NCBI GenBank assembly: GCA_034436015.1
Contig: DAOTWG010000028.1
Coordinates: 1 to 55,556 of the forward strand
Reading direction: 5' to 3'
DNA length: 55,556 bases
DNA from: DAOTVX01 sp034436015
GTDB taxonomy: Bacteria > Chloroflexota > Anaerolineae > Anaerolineales > Villigracilaceae
Position 1 is the first letter of the stretch, and each line of letters starts with the position of its first letter. Position numbers and translations under genes: made by a program. Below, one piece after another: positions 26,475 to 34,161 of this stretch. The notes below the pieces were generated by a model. That model was given only the letters and a program-made list of their open reading frames with translations. It was not told the origin of the DNA and searched no databases.

Positions 26475-27053
26475 ATGTTAGGCGATGAGAGCGAATTCAA
26501 TGTAACGCCTGTCTCTAGCGCGCCGGAGGGTGGAGAAGGCGGCAACAAGACCTTTACGATTGTTGCCGGAATCCTCGGCGGGTTGATTTTCTTGAGTCTG
26601 CTCTGCCTGGCAGTGATGGCTTTCTGGATCGTTCCCAGGCAAAATGCGGCCAGAGAGGCCACGCGTGTGGCGCGCGAGACGCAAAACGCCGAAATCGCTG
26701 CGGCCGTTACGGCTACTTACGAGGCCTCCTTGTGGACTCCCACGCCGGAGCCGGCGACGGCGACGCCGGTCGTGGCAATTGCGACGGATACGCCGGCCCA
26801 ATGGTCGGCCGCGCAAATTCAGACGGCCACGATCGCGGCCTTGAATACCCAAGTTGCTTTGGCGCAGCGCACGCCTACCTCGGCGGCCATGGCCGGCACA
26901 GCGCTGGCGATGGGCACCGTTTGGGCTGCCACCGCGCTGCCACAGGGCGGTTTTGCCGATGAGGCGAATCTGCCAACGTTGGTTATCGTAAGCGCTTTGC
27001 TGGTGGCGGTGATTGTGCTGGTCCGCCGGTTGCGCCTGGCACCCACGCGCTGA
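26475..27053 (+). CDS. Unknown membrane protein with Ala/Thr-rich central region
   Basis: 192 residues from ATG 26475, chosen for the AAGGAGG 4 nt upstream. An acidic N terminus is followed by a membrane helix (about 27-52), a low-complexity Ala/Thr/Pro stretch (TPTPEPATATPVVAIATDTP then helical repeats of A-x-x-Q-T), and a second helix (about 165-185) with a basic tail. The two helices suggest an exposed, flexible linker between two membrane anchors. Same strand as the cluster and 33 nt behind it, but with its own promoter. Confidence 0.65.
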   Translation: MLGDESEFNVTPVSSAPEGGEGGNKTFTIVAGILGGLIFLSLLCLAVMAFWIVPRQNAAREATRVARETQNAEIAAAVTATYEASLWTPTPEPATATPVVAIATDTPAQWSAAQIQTATIAALNTQVALAQRTPTSAAMAGTALAMGTVWAATALPQGGFADEANLPTLVIVSALLVAVIVLVRRLRLAPTR

Positions 27054-27240
27054 AAGCGGAGTACGTGTGAGTGTGCTCGCCGGGTTGAATAGTTGGTCAG
27101 GAGCTATAGTTCGGTTGCCAACCTGACACCTTGGCTCTCGAGCGCCCCGACGCCAAAGCCGTTGTTGATCGTAGAGCGGCTGACACCGAATTTGTGGGTG
27201 GTTTACGTCTGCCTGTCTTATGCTGAGCCAATCCGTTCGA

Positions 27241-27276
27241 TAAAAAATAGGAGCGACCGGGGGGACGGTCGCTCCT
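27241..27276 (-). terminator. Intrinsic terminator of infC-rpmI-rplT (probably bidirectional)
   Basis: An 11-bp perfect stem (27249-27259 with 27266-27276, arm AGGAGCGACCG) and a 6-nt loop. On the minus strand it is followed by ATTTTTTA, a proper U run, 18 nt past the rplT stop. On the plus strand a short TTT follows, so it may also end transcription of the unknown cluster. The 27054-27240 stretch before it shows nothing else. Confidence 0.88.
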
Positions 27277-27293
27277 TTGTGCTCTTATGCCGT

Positions 27294-27644
27294 TCAGGCA
27301 TTTTGGGCCTGGGTCACCACGGCGGCGAATGCCCGGGGGTCGCGCACGGCCAGATCGGCCAGCATCTTGCGGTTAAGGACAATGTTGGCCTTTTTCATCA
27401 TGGCGATCAGACGGCTGTAGGTTGTTCCGTTCTGTCGCGCGGCGGCGTTGATGCGCGTGGTCCACAACCGCCGCAGGTCGCGTTTTCGCAAGCGACGATC
27501 GCGCGTGGCATACCACAGGCTCTTCAACATCGCTTCGTTAGCGCGCTTGAAGAGCAAGTGCTTGGAGCCGCGCTGCCCTTTGGTGAATTTCAATACTTTC
27601 TTGTGACGTAAATGGCCTTTTGGGCCGCCTTTGACGCGTGGCAT
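27294..27644 (-). CDS. rplT: 50S ribosomal protein L20
   Basis: 116 residues with the standard start MPRVKGG and conserved basic core (AKG-like KFTKGQRGSK, then RRLWTTRINAAARQNG). L20 binds 23S rRNA early in assembly and in many bacteria represses its own operon. The ATG at 27644 was chosen over an upstream in-frame ATG at 27725 since it gives the family N terminus and has a GAGGT ribosome site. It is the last gene of infC-rpmI-rplT. Confidence 0.96.
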   Translation of the reverse strand: MPRVKGGPKGHLRHKKVLKFTKGQRGSKHLLFKRANEAMLKSLWYATRDRRLRKRDLRRLWTTRINAAARQNGTTYSRLIAMMKKANIVLNRKMLADLAVRDPRAFAAVVTQAQNA

Positions 27645-27731
27645 GAGGACCTCCTGCGTGCTCCCGGACGTCGGCGCAGAATCTGTTCTCTGCTCTCCAG
27701 TTGCATACGCCCGGCAGCCTGCCAATGAAAG

Positions 27732-27962
27732 TTATGGCTTCATATACGGCGCAAGACGCCGAATGCGTTTGATGATACCCCGTCCCTGCACGGGAATCAT
27801 TTCTGCGAAGAGTGCCTTCACCCGCTTGGACGATTTGCGGCGCAGGTGAGCCTTCCCGCCTTTCGTGCGGACCACTTTTCCTGAACCGGTGACGCCAAAG
27901 CGTTTTGAGGTGGCTTTGTGGGTTTTCAGTTTGAATTTACCTTCGCGTTGCTTGCGTGGCAC
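27732..27962 (-). CDS. rpmI: 50S ribosomal protein L35
   Basis: 76 residues, slightly longer at the N terminus than the usual 65. The conserved core FKLKTHKATSKRF and the basic stretch AHLRRKSSKRVKAL are present. I chose the GTG at 27962 (PRKQREGKFKLKTHKA) because AAAGGAG lies 10 nt upstream; a GTG nine bases earlier would sit against that site. Second gene of the IF3 operon. Confidence 0.92.
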   Translation of the reverse strand: MPRKQREGKFKLKTHKATSKRFGVTGSGKVVRTKGGKAHLRRKSSKRVKALFAEMIPVQGRGIIKRIRRLAPYMKP

Positions 27963-28013
27963 GGTAATCACACTCCTTTCTCGAAAAGTCGGGCGGGATT
28001 GCTCCCGCCCGTG

Positions 28014-28583
28014 TCATGCTGGTTCGGTTTCGGTCTGACCGGCGGAGGGAACAGGACGTTTCTTTGCTCCTGCTTTGACTGGCGCCAGGGTCATGGTCAT
28101 GCTGCGTCCTTCCATAGCAGGCGGTTGCTCTACGATGCTGATATCGGCCAGCGAACGGGCGATCTCTTTTAGGTCCTCCAGCGCCAGTTCTGGATAGGTA
28201 ATCTCGCGCCCTCGCAGTCGAATCGTCACGCACACCTTCTTTCCCTGTTGCAGCCAGCGGCGGGCGTCATCTACTTTGTAGGCGCGATGGGTTTCGTGCG
28301 TTTTCAGGTGCAGGCGCAACCCCTTGACCTCGATTTTTGTCTGCGCCTTGCGCGCCTGTCGTTCTTTCTTTTCTCGCTCGTAGAGGAACTTGCCAAAGTC
28401 CATCACCCGGCATACTGGTGGGTTCGCGGTCGGCGCGACCTCGACTAAATCCAGTTCGGCTTCTCGCGCGACACGCAACGCGTCTCGTACGGACATCACG
28501 CCCAGATTCTCGCCTGCAGGGCCGATGAGACGCACCTCCGGCGCCCGGATAGACTCATTGACTCGGAATTCGTTGGCGCTGAT
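28014..28583 (-). CDS. infC: Translation initiation factor IF-3 with a non-canonical ATC start
   Basis: 189 residues. N domain (VNESIRAPEVRLIGPAGENL), linker helix with lysine-rich KFLYEREKKERQARKAQ, and C domain (GLRLHLKTHETHRAYKVDDA) are complete, with an extra C-terminal tail of about 20 residues. Upstream in-frame ATG exists at 28646 but would cross the promoter. An AAGGAG at 28590-28595 stands exactly 6 nt before ATC (28581-28583), reading ISANEFRVNES. infC is the classic gene using a rare start (AUU in E. coli) so that IF3 represses its own synthesis; ATC here fits that scheme. Confidence 0.9.
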   Translation of the reverse strand: MSANEFRVNESIRAPEVRLIGPAGENLGVMSVRDALRVAREAELDLVEVAPTANPPVCRVMDFGKFLYEREKKERQARKAQTKIEVKGLRLHLKTHETHRAYKVDDARRWLQQGKKVCVTIRLRGREITYPELALEDLKEIARSLADISIVEQPPAMEGRSMTMTLAPVKAGAKKRPVPSAGQTETEPA

Positions 28584-28589
28584 ACGCTT

Positions 28590-28595
28590 CTCCTT
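28590..28595 (-). promoter_or_regulatory. Ribosome binding site that fixes the ATC start of infC
   Basis: AAGGAG on the minus strand, 6 nt from ATC. No ATG, GTG or TTG in frame lies at a usable distance. Confidence 0.75.
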
Positions 28596-28636
28596 GAATA
28601 CAAAAATGTCGCTGCAGGTCTTTATCTGCTTGTTTG

Positions 28637-28645
28637 ATAATACCA
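28637..28645 (-). promoter_or_regulatory. Extended -10 promoter of infC-rpmI-rplT
   Basis: TGGTATTAT on the minus strand, between tRNA-Lys and infC. It would give a leader of about 47 nt. Read-through from the tRNA is an alternative. Confidence 0.45.
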
Positions 28646-28655
28646 TAGAATAAGG

Positions 28656-28727
28656 TGAGCGTGCAGGGACTCGAACCCTGAACCAATGGCTTAAAAGGCC
28701 ACTGCTCTACCGTTGAGCTACACGCCC
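28656..28727 (-). tRNA. tRNA-Lys (anticodon TTT)
   Basis: A complete cloverleaf on the minus strand: acceptor GGGCGTG/CACGCTC, D arm GCTC-GAGC, anticodon arm GTGGC-CTTTTAA-GCCAT with TTT, T arm CAGGG-TTCGAGT-CCCTG, discriminator A. CCA is not encoded. Confidence 0.95.
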
Positions 28728-28738
28728 GAACGGCGTGC

Positions 28739-28767
28739 ATTCTATCATGCCTGTTCTTGATCGTCAA
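28739..28767 (-). promoter_or_regulatory. Promoter of tRNA-Lys
   Basis: On the minus strand TTGACG (28767-28762), a 17-nt spacer, TAGAAT (28744-28739), about 12 nt before the mature tRNA 5' end. This is the best classical -35/-10 pair in the window. Confidence 0.75.
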
Positions 28768-28825
28768 CGTTCTGCGCGCATCGGGCGGTGCGCGTTAGAG
28801 TTCTATTAGAGGAAGTAATCGGCGC

Positions 28826-28853
28826 TTGACTTTCTTGACAAGCCGTTTAGAAT
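28826..28853 (+). promoter_or_regulatory. Probable promoter of the DnaJ-type gene
   Basis: TTGACT (28826-28831), 16-nt spacer, TAGAAT (28848-28853). A second TTGACA lies at 28835-28840, making a direct repeat of CTTGAC separated by 9 nt that might bind a regulator. Confidence 0.5.
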
Positions 28854-28904
28854 TGAAAGAGACGCACTCTGTTGGGTTGGATATACCTGGTTACAAGGAA
28901 ACAC

Positions 28905-29798
28905 ATGGAATATAAGGACTACTACAAGATTCTGGGTGTGAGTCGAGATGCCCGTCTGGATGAAATCAAGCGCGCCTATCGTAAACTGGCTCTGCAGTAT
29001 CACCCGGACCGAAACCCCGGCAACAAGCAAGCGGAGGAGCGGTTCAAGGAAATCAACGAGGCCTATCAGGTGCTCAGCGACCCTCAGAAGCGCGCGCGGT
29101 ATGATCAACTTGGCGAGTCGTACGCTCGCTGGGCGCAATCTGGCGCTCCTGGAGACTTCGATTGGAGTGCCTGGACGCAACCGGGAACTGGGGACTTGGA
29201 AGACCTCTTCGGCGAGGGGATGTTCTCCGATTTCTTCCGCGCTATCTTCGGCGGTATGGGTGTCAATCTCGGCGGGCGTCGCGCTGGCCGCGCGGTTGCT
29301 CCTCGGTACGAGCAACCTATCACGATTACGCTGCGAGAGGCCTATAGTGGTACGAAACGGTACCTGGAAGTCAACGGTCGCAGGATGGAGGTCAACATTC
29401 CGGCGGGGGCGCGCAGCGGCACCAAGATTCGCCTGCGCGGCGTTGGTCCCGCTGGTCCGAATGGACAAGCGAGCGACGTCTATCTGGTGATTCAGGTAAT
29501 GGAAGATCCTCTCTTCGAACGACGAGGGGATGACCTCTATATCCAGACTATGGTGGATGCTTTCACGGCAATCCTCGGCGGCGAGGCGGAAGTTCTGACG
29601 CCGGACGGAAAACTCCTGTTGACGATACCGCCCGGCACGCAGCCCGATCAACTATTCCGCCTGGCGGGGCGGGGCATGCCATTTTTAAAAGACCCGCAGC
29701 GTAAGGGCGACCTGTATGTGCGCGTGAAAGTGCAAATTCCTAAGCGAATCAACTCGCGTCAACGAGCACTTCTGGAAGAAGCACGGCGAGCAACCTAA
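28905..29798 (+). CDS. DnaJ-type co-chaperone (CbpA-like, no zinc finger)
   Basis: 297 residues. J domain at 1-70 with the HPD triad (33-35, QYHPDRNPG), a Gly/Phe/Trp-containing linker (about 80-135) and two C-terminal beta-sandwich substrate domains (EQPITITLREAYSGTKRYLE; a second starting GDDLYIQTMVDAFTAILGG). The Cys-rich zinc domain of DnaJ is absent, which defines the CbpA type. It stimulates DnaK ATPase. ATG 28905 was chosen over 28872 as it gives the canonical start MEYKDYYKILGV with AAGGA upstream. htrA-like protease follows by 19 nt, suggesting a stress pair. Confidence 0.93.
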   Translation: MEYKDYYKILGVSRDARLDEIKRAYRKLALQYHPDRNPGNKQAEERFKEINEAYQVLSDPQKRARYDQLGESYARWAQSGAPGDFDWSAWTQPGTGDLEDLFGEGMFSDFFRAIFGGMGVNLGGRRAGRAVAPRYEQPITITLREAYSGTKRYLEVNGRRMEVNIPAGARSGTKIRLRGVGPAGPNGQASDVYLVIQVMEDPLFERRGDDLYIQTMVDAFTAILGGEAEVLTPDGKLLLTIPPGTQPDQLFRLAGRGMPFLKDPQRKGDLYVRVKVQIPKRINSRQRALLEEARRAT

Positions 29799-29817
29799 AC
29801 GTTTGGGAGTTCTCTCC

Positions 29818-30990
29818 ATGAAGAATCGGTTTGGTGTATTCGTCCTGGTTTCTGCGTTGGCGTTGTTAGCCTGTCGGCTGACTGCGCCTCCTTTTGGGTT
29901 GTTTCCCCCTGCGACGGCGACGGTTACTGCTACTGCCTCGGCGACTCCTCGCTTGTTGCCTCCCTCTTCCACGCCGGCGGTAGAGACGTTGCCCGACACG
30001 GAAGAATTACTGGTCTCTCTCTATGAGCGTGTTGCTCCATCCGTCGTTGCCATCCGCGCGTTTAGTAAGGGGAGAAGCGATGCCCTTGGCAGCGGTTGGG
30101 TGTATGACAAGGATGGCCATATTGTCACCAATTACCATGTTGTCGAGGATGCCGATGAGGTCGAGGTGGATTTTCCCTCCGGGCTGAAGGTGATCGGGAA
30201 AGTAATTGGCGTGGACAAAGATTCTGATCTGGCGGTGATTGAGGTTTCTGTGCCGAAGTCGGAACTTCATCCACTGCCGTTGGGCGATTCGGATCAATTG
30301 AAAGTAGGGCAAACGGTGGTGGCGATCGGCAATCCCTTTGGGCTGCGCGGCACAATGACGGTAGGCGTCGTCTCCGCGCTTGGTCGCACCCTGCCCTCGA
30401 TGAAGGATGCGCCTGGCGGGGGAGTGTTCGTCTCCGGCGATATTATCCAGACCGACGCCGCGCTCAATCCCGGCAATTCTGGCGGCCCATTGCTGAATCT
30501 GAAAGGTGAAGTGGTGGGAGTCAATCGGGCAATTCGCACGGAAGGGTACACACTGGAAGGTGAGGCAGTAAATTCCGGCATCGGCTTTGCTGTTTCGGTC
30601 AATATGGTCAAACGCGTCGTACCGGTCTTGATTCGAGATGGCTATTATGCTTATCCCTACATGGGAATCTCGGCGATTGATGAGCTCTCCTTGCGCGAAA
30701 TTGAGATTCTGGGACTGAAAGCGTACACAGGGGCGTATGTCGTGAAGGTGGCGCCGGGCAGCCCGGCCGATCGCGCTGGTGTGCGTGCCGGCAAAACGCC
30801 CACGGAAATCGAAGACGTTAACGCCGGCGGCGACCTGATTATCGCCGTGGATGGTCAGCCTATTCTTACCTACGACGATTTGATTCGGTATCTCTTCACC
30901 CGAAAGTCGCCGGGCGATACGATTGTGCTCACGGTGCTACGTGGGGAGGAGCAACTTGACCTGACTCTGCGCCTGACCGAGAGGCCGTGA
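29818..30990 (+). CDS. HtrA/DegP-type serine protease, lipoprotein
   Basis: 390 residues. The N terminus is a lipoprotein signal with lipobox LALLAC (Cys19), then a Thr/Pro-rich linker. The trypsin-like domain has the triad His107 (NYHVV), Asp137 (DSDLAV) and Ser221 (PGNSGGP), followed by one PDZ domain (about 285-390, GAYVVKVAPGSPADRAGVRAG). It would degrade or refold misfolded proteins outside the membrane. One PDZ domain is like DegS or many Gram-positive HtrAs. ATG 29818 has GGGAG upstream. It lies behind a DnaJ-type gene. Confidence 0.93.
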   Translation: MKNRFGVFVLVSALALLACRLTAPPFGLFPPATATVTATASATPRLLPPSSTPAVETLPDTEELLVSLYERVAPSVVAIRAFSKGRSDALGSGWVYDKDGHIVTNYHVVEDADEVEVDFPSGLKVIGKVIGVDKDSDLAVIEVSVPKSELHPLPLGDSDQLKVGQTVVAIGNPFGLRGTMTVGVVSALGRTLPSMKDAPGGGVFVSGDIIQTDAALNPGNSGGPLLNLKGEVVGVNRAIRTEGYTLEGEAVNSGIGFAVSVNMVKRVVPVLIRDGYYAYPYMGISAIDELSLREIEILGLKAYTGAYVVKVAPGSPADRAGVRAGKTPTEIEDVNAGGDLIIAVDGQPILTYDDLIRYLFTRKSPGDTIVLTVLRGEEQLDLTLRLTERP

Positions 30991-31101
30991 ATTCTGTATC
31001 GTCGGCATGAGGCGGTTGCGTTCAGGGCGGCGGCGCGCGGGGAGGCAGTCTTGACGAGACGCACAGTTTAGGAGCGATGCGGCGTCCCTCATTGGCTTAA
31101 A

Positions 31102-31130
31102 CAGAGAGGCGGAATGTCACATCCTCTCTG
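31102..31130 (+). other. Hairpin between htrA-like gene and the kor operon
   Basis: CAGAGAGG (31102-31109) pairs with CCTCTCTG (31123-31130) around a 13-nt loop. No T run follows, so it could be a weak terminator for the protease gene or a processing site. The remaining sequence from 30991 to 31197 shows only the elements listed separately. Confidence 0.35.
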
Positions 31131-31166
31131 GAGAACCCGCACTATCCTGCTTGGCGGTTTATCGAG

Positions 31167-31193
31167 TACAATGTAGGACAAATAAGGTTGTCC
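31167..31193 (+). promoter_or_regulatory. -10 box and operator-like dyad before korD
   Basis: TACAAT at 31167-31172, then a perfect dyad GGACAA-N6-TTGTCC at 31176-31193, ending 4 nt before the korD ATG. The dyad would overlap the transcription start. It may bind a repressor, or form an RNA hairpin that limits translation of korD. No good -35 is seen. Confidence 0.45.
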
Positions 31194-31197
31194 GTGT

Positions 31198-31452
31198 ATG
31201 GTGGCCTCTTCTTCTATTCTTGAACGGGAAGCGCTGCCCCAGGCCCATAAAAGGCCACGAGGGGAAGTGATCGTTTATGCCACTTGGTGTAAGGGTTGTC
31301 ACATCTGTGTAGAATTCTGTCCGACGAAGGTTTTTGAGATGGGACCGCTGGATGACTATCCTCGTGTGGTGCATCCCGAAAACTGTACAGCTTGCCATTT
31401 CTGCGACACCCATTGTCCTGACCTGGCGCTTGTGGTCCGGAAACTGGAATGA
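31198..31452 (+). CDS. korD: 2-oxoacid:ferredoxin oxidoreductase, ferredoxin-like delta subunit
   Basis: 84 residues with two 4Fe-4S motifs, CKGCHICVEFCP and CTACHFCDTHCP, in the bacterial/archaeal 2x[4Fe-4S] arrangement. It passes electrons from the thiamine subunits to external ferredoxin. First gene of a compact delta-alpha-beta-gamma operon, with alpha 9 nt downstream. The N-terminal 25 residues are variable. Confidence 0.9.
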   Translation: MVASSSILEREALPQAHKRPRGEVIVYATWCKGCHICVEFCPTKVFEMGPLDDYPRVVHPENCTACHFCDTHCPDLALVVRKLE

Positions 31453-31461
31453 GAAGCGAAC

Positions 31462-32577
31462 ATGGCCAGAATTCTGCTTCAAGGTAACGAGGCAATTGGC
31501 TGGGGCGCGCTCGCCGGGGGATGCCGTTTCTACGCTGGTTATCCTATTACTCCTTCTACGGAGATTGCAGAATTCCTTGCTCGTGAGCTGCCCAAGGTTG
31601 GCGGTAAGTTCATTCAAATGGAAGATGAAATTGCCAGCATTGCGGCAGTGATTGGCGCGTCCATCGGCGGATTGCGCTCCATGACGGCGACAAGCGGACC
31701 CGGCTTTTCGCTCATGCAAGAGAACATCGGTTATGCTGCAATGGCGGAGATTCCCTGCGTGATAGTGGATGTACAACGGCTTGGTCCCTCGACAGGGCAA
31801 CCGACTGCGCCGTCGCAGGGAGATGTGATGCAGGCGCGCTGGGGTACCCATGGTGACCATCCGATTCTTGTCCTGTGTCCGGCTTCTGTCTACCAAGCAT
31901 TCACTCTGACGGTTCGAGCGTTCGACTTGTCGGAAAAATATCGTACGCCGGTCGTTTTGCTAACCGACGAAGTCATCGCGCACATGCGCGAGGCGGTTGA
32001 GTTGCCGGATTGGCGAGATGGAACGATGAAAGAGTACCGCCTTCAAAGCGTGGAGGGCGAATATTTCCCCTACGAGAATGCGGAAAACGGCGTGCCTCCG
32101 CTGATTAGTTTCGGTCTTGGTTATCGCTACCATATCACCGGTTTGTTTCACGACGCGCGCGGTTTCCCGACACAACGTCTTGATGAAATCAACCTTTGGC
32201 TGGAGCGCGTTCATACGAAATTGGAGCGACATCGTGAAGACCTTGTAGCGATAGAAACCGATCTTCAGGAGGGGGCAGAGACGATGCTCATTGCTTATGG
32301 CGCCTCGGCGCGCAGTGCGCGGTATGCGCTGAAGCAAGCACGCGCCGGTGGTCATAGGGTGAGCATGATCACCTTGTTGACCATCTGGCCTTTCCCGGAG
32401 CAAGAGGTGGAAGCGCTTTGCGAGGATGTACGACGCGTGGTCGTGCCAGAAATGAACCTGGGGCAGCTGGCACTTGAAGTGGAGCGCGTGGTTGGGCGCA
32501 AGAAGGTGCGACGCGTTACCCGTGCCAACGGCGAGATGGTACCGCCTCGGCTAATTATAGAGGCTATGGGAGAATGA
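31462..32577 (+). CDS. korA: 2-oxoacid:ferredoxin oxidoreductase, alpha subunit
   Basis: 371 residues. Carries the pyrimidine-binding-domain signatures GYPITPSTEIAEFLA, MEDEIASIAAVIGAS, TATSGPGFSLM and QRLGPSTGQPT that are typical of KorA, and a C-terminal transketolase-like domain (GASARSARYALKQAR). The split four-gene form and these motifs point to 2-oxoglutarate, though other 2-oxoacids cannot be excluded. It catalyses CoA-dependent oxidative decarboxylation with ferredoxin in the cytoplasm. The stop is 3 nt before korB. Confidence 0.92.
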   Translation: MARILLQGNEAIGWGALAGGCRFYAGYPITPSTEIAEFLARELPKVGGKFIQMEDEIASIAAVIGASIGGLRSMTATSGPGFSLMQENIGYAAMAEIPCVIVDVQRLGPSTGQPTAPSQGDVMQARWGTHGDHPILVLCPASVYQAFTLTVRAFDLSEKYRTPVVLLTDEVIAHMREAVELPDWRDGTMKEYRLQSVEGEYFPYENAENGVPPLISFGLGYRYHITGLFHDARGFPTQRLDEINLWLERVHTKLERHREDLVAIETDLQEGAETMLIAYGASARSARYALKQARAGGHRVSMITLLTIWPFPEQEVEALCEDVRRVVVPEMNLGQLALEVERVVGRKKVRRVTRANGEMVPPRLIIEAMGE

Positions 32578-32580
32578 TCT

Positions 32581-33486
32581 ATGGATAAGCATGTGATTCT
32601 AGAGGCGGCGACTCTGGATGCGCATGAAGCGCACTTACCGCCAGAGAACTGGTTCGAGCGCAGCGAAACTCTCCAAAAGTTGCGCAAGAATAAAAAGTTC
32701 CCTACAATCTGGTGCGCGGGCTGTGGCTTAGGTGTTGTGATGGGCGCGCTGATTCGCGCCATCGACCATCTGGGGCTGACGAATGACGAAGTCGCGCTGG
32801 TATCCGGCATAGGTTGTACGGCCCGGATGCCGGTCTATCTGGATTTCAACACGCTGCATACCACGCACGGGCGCGCGCTGGCCTTCGCCACCGGCCTAAA
32901 GATTGCTCGTCCGGATATGAAGGTGATTGCCATCATGGGAGATGGCGATGCGCTGGCGATCGGCGGCAATCACTTTATTCACGCGGCGCGTCGCAACATC
33001 GGCATCACCGCCCTCGTGGTCAACAATGCTACCTACGGGATGACGGGAGGCCAATACAGTCCGACCACGCCTTTGGGGGCGCTCTCTACCACATCGCCCT
33101 ATGGTAATGTGGAGCCGCCGTTTCCAGTTTGTGAGCTCGCTGTTGCCGCTGGCGCGACCTATGTCGCGCGTAGCACGGTCTATCATGCCCTGGAACTGGA
33201 TAAGTACCTGACCGAGGCGATTGCCAAGGAGGGCTTTAGCGTCGTGGAAGCGGTCAGCTACTGCCATGTGGGCTACGGGCGACTGAATCGATTCGGCAGC
33301 GCGGCGGATATGATGCGCGCGCTTAAAGACAATTCGATCTCGAAAACGGCATATGACGCGCTTCCATCGGAACAGAAAACCGCGACCACAAAGATCGTGC
33401 GTGGGGTTTTTGTCAACCTGGAACGTCCGGAGTATACGCGCTTGTACGCCAACCTTGCTGTGCGCGCGAAGGGAGTGAACCCATGA
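32581..33486 (+). CDS. korB: 2-oxoacid:ferredoxin oxidoreductase, beta (TPP-binding) subunit
   Basis: 301 residues. The ThDP site is complete, with WCAGCGLGVVMGAL at the N-terminal side, the magnesium motif GDGDALAIGGNHFIHA, and NNATYGMTGGQYSPTT. The family's conserved Cys at GIGCTARMP is also present. It overlaps korC by 4 nt (ATGA at 33483). Confidence 0.93.
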   Translation: MDKHVILEAATLDAHEAHLPPENWFERSETLQKLRKNKKFPTIWCAGCGLGVVMGALIRAIDHLGLTNDEVALVSGIGCTARMPVYLDFNTLHTTHGRALAFATGLKIARPDMKVIAIMGDGDALAIGGNHFIHAARRNIGITALVVNNATYGMTGGQYSPTTPLGALSTTSPYGNVEPPFPVCELAVAAGATYVARSTVYHALELDKYLTEAIAKEGFSVVEAVSYCHVGYGRLNRFGSAADMMRALKDNSISKTAYDALPSEQKTATTKIVRGVFVNLERPEYTRLYANLAVRAKGVNP

Positions 33487-34058
33487 GATCGCTCGACGAA
33501 CGCGTGGAGGTCCGGTTGGCCGGTGAAGGCGGGCAGGGTTTGATCCTGGCCGGCATTGTTCTGGCAGAGGCGGCTACCCTGGAAGGCTTGTACGTTGTGC
33601 AGGCGCAGAGTTATGGCCCAGAAGCGCGTGGCGGCTCCAGCAAGGCCGAGGTCGTCCTCTCAACACAGGAAATAGACTATCCGGAAGTCCTGCAAGCCGA
33701 TGTCCTCGTTGCTCTCAGCCGGGATGCATTTCGCCAATTCTCGGCGGACGTTCGCGAGGACGGCTTGATTCTTGTGGATGAAGATCGTGTGGAGACAGAC
33801 AAGCAGGGGAATCTGGTACGCCTGCCGATCACTCGTCTGGCTTTTGAGACGACCGGGCGGATCATTACAGCGAACATGGTCGCGCTGGGTGCAGTGGCAG
33901 GCCTGACGGGTATCGTCTCACGCGCCGCGCTGGAAGAGGCGGTGAGGAAACGCGCGCCGCGCGGCTCGGAGGCAGTGAATCGAAAGGCTCTTGAAGCTGG
34001 ATTCACGGCAGCCATGGCTGTCGCGTTTTCACTGCCGGCGGCGAAGACAGGCACGTAG
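33483..34058 (+). CDS. korC: 2-oxoacid:ferredoxin oxidoreductase, gamma subunit
   Basis: 191 residues, the normal length. The opening VEVRLAGEGGQGLILAGIVLAEAA and the segment QSYGPEARGGSSKAEVVLS are diagnostic of the gamma subunit. It completes the enzyme. The overlap of 4 nt with korB shows translational coupling, and a gap of about 100 nt with a new promoter follows. Confidence 0.93.
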   Translation: MRSLDERVEVRLAGEGGQGLILAGIVLAEAATLEGLYVVQAQSYGPEARGGSSKAEVVLSTQEIDYPEVLQADVLVALSRDAFRQFSADVREDGLILVDEDRVETDKQGNLVRLPITRLAFETTGRIITANMVALGAVAGLTGIVSRAALEEAVRKRAPRGSEAVNRKALEAGFTAAMAVAFSLPAAKTGT

Positions 34059-34091
34059 CGCATTACCTCGGGGAATTGGCGTTCATCGCTA

Positions 34092-34122
34092 TTGACTGAA
34101 TATCGGGCTGCTGTGGTATGAT
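34092..34122 (+). promoter_or_regulatory. Possible promoter of the phosphohexomutase gene
   Basis: TTGACT (34092-34097) and TATGAT (34117-34122), with a long 19-nt spacer. It lies 39 nt before the ATG, and a GGGAGCAGG ribosome site precedes the ATG. Confidence 0.45.
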
Positions 34123-34161
34123 TCGCTACGCGATACGGTTCTTTTCTCTTGGGAGCAGGAT

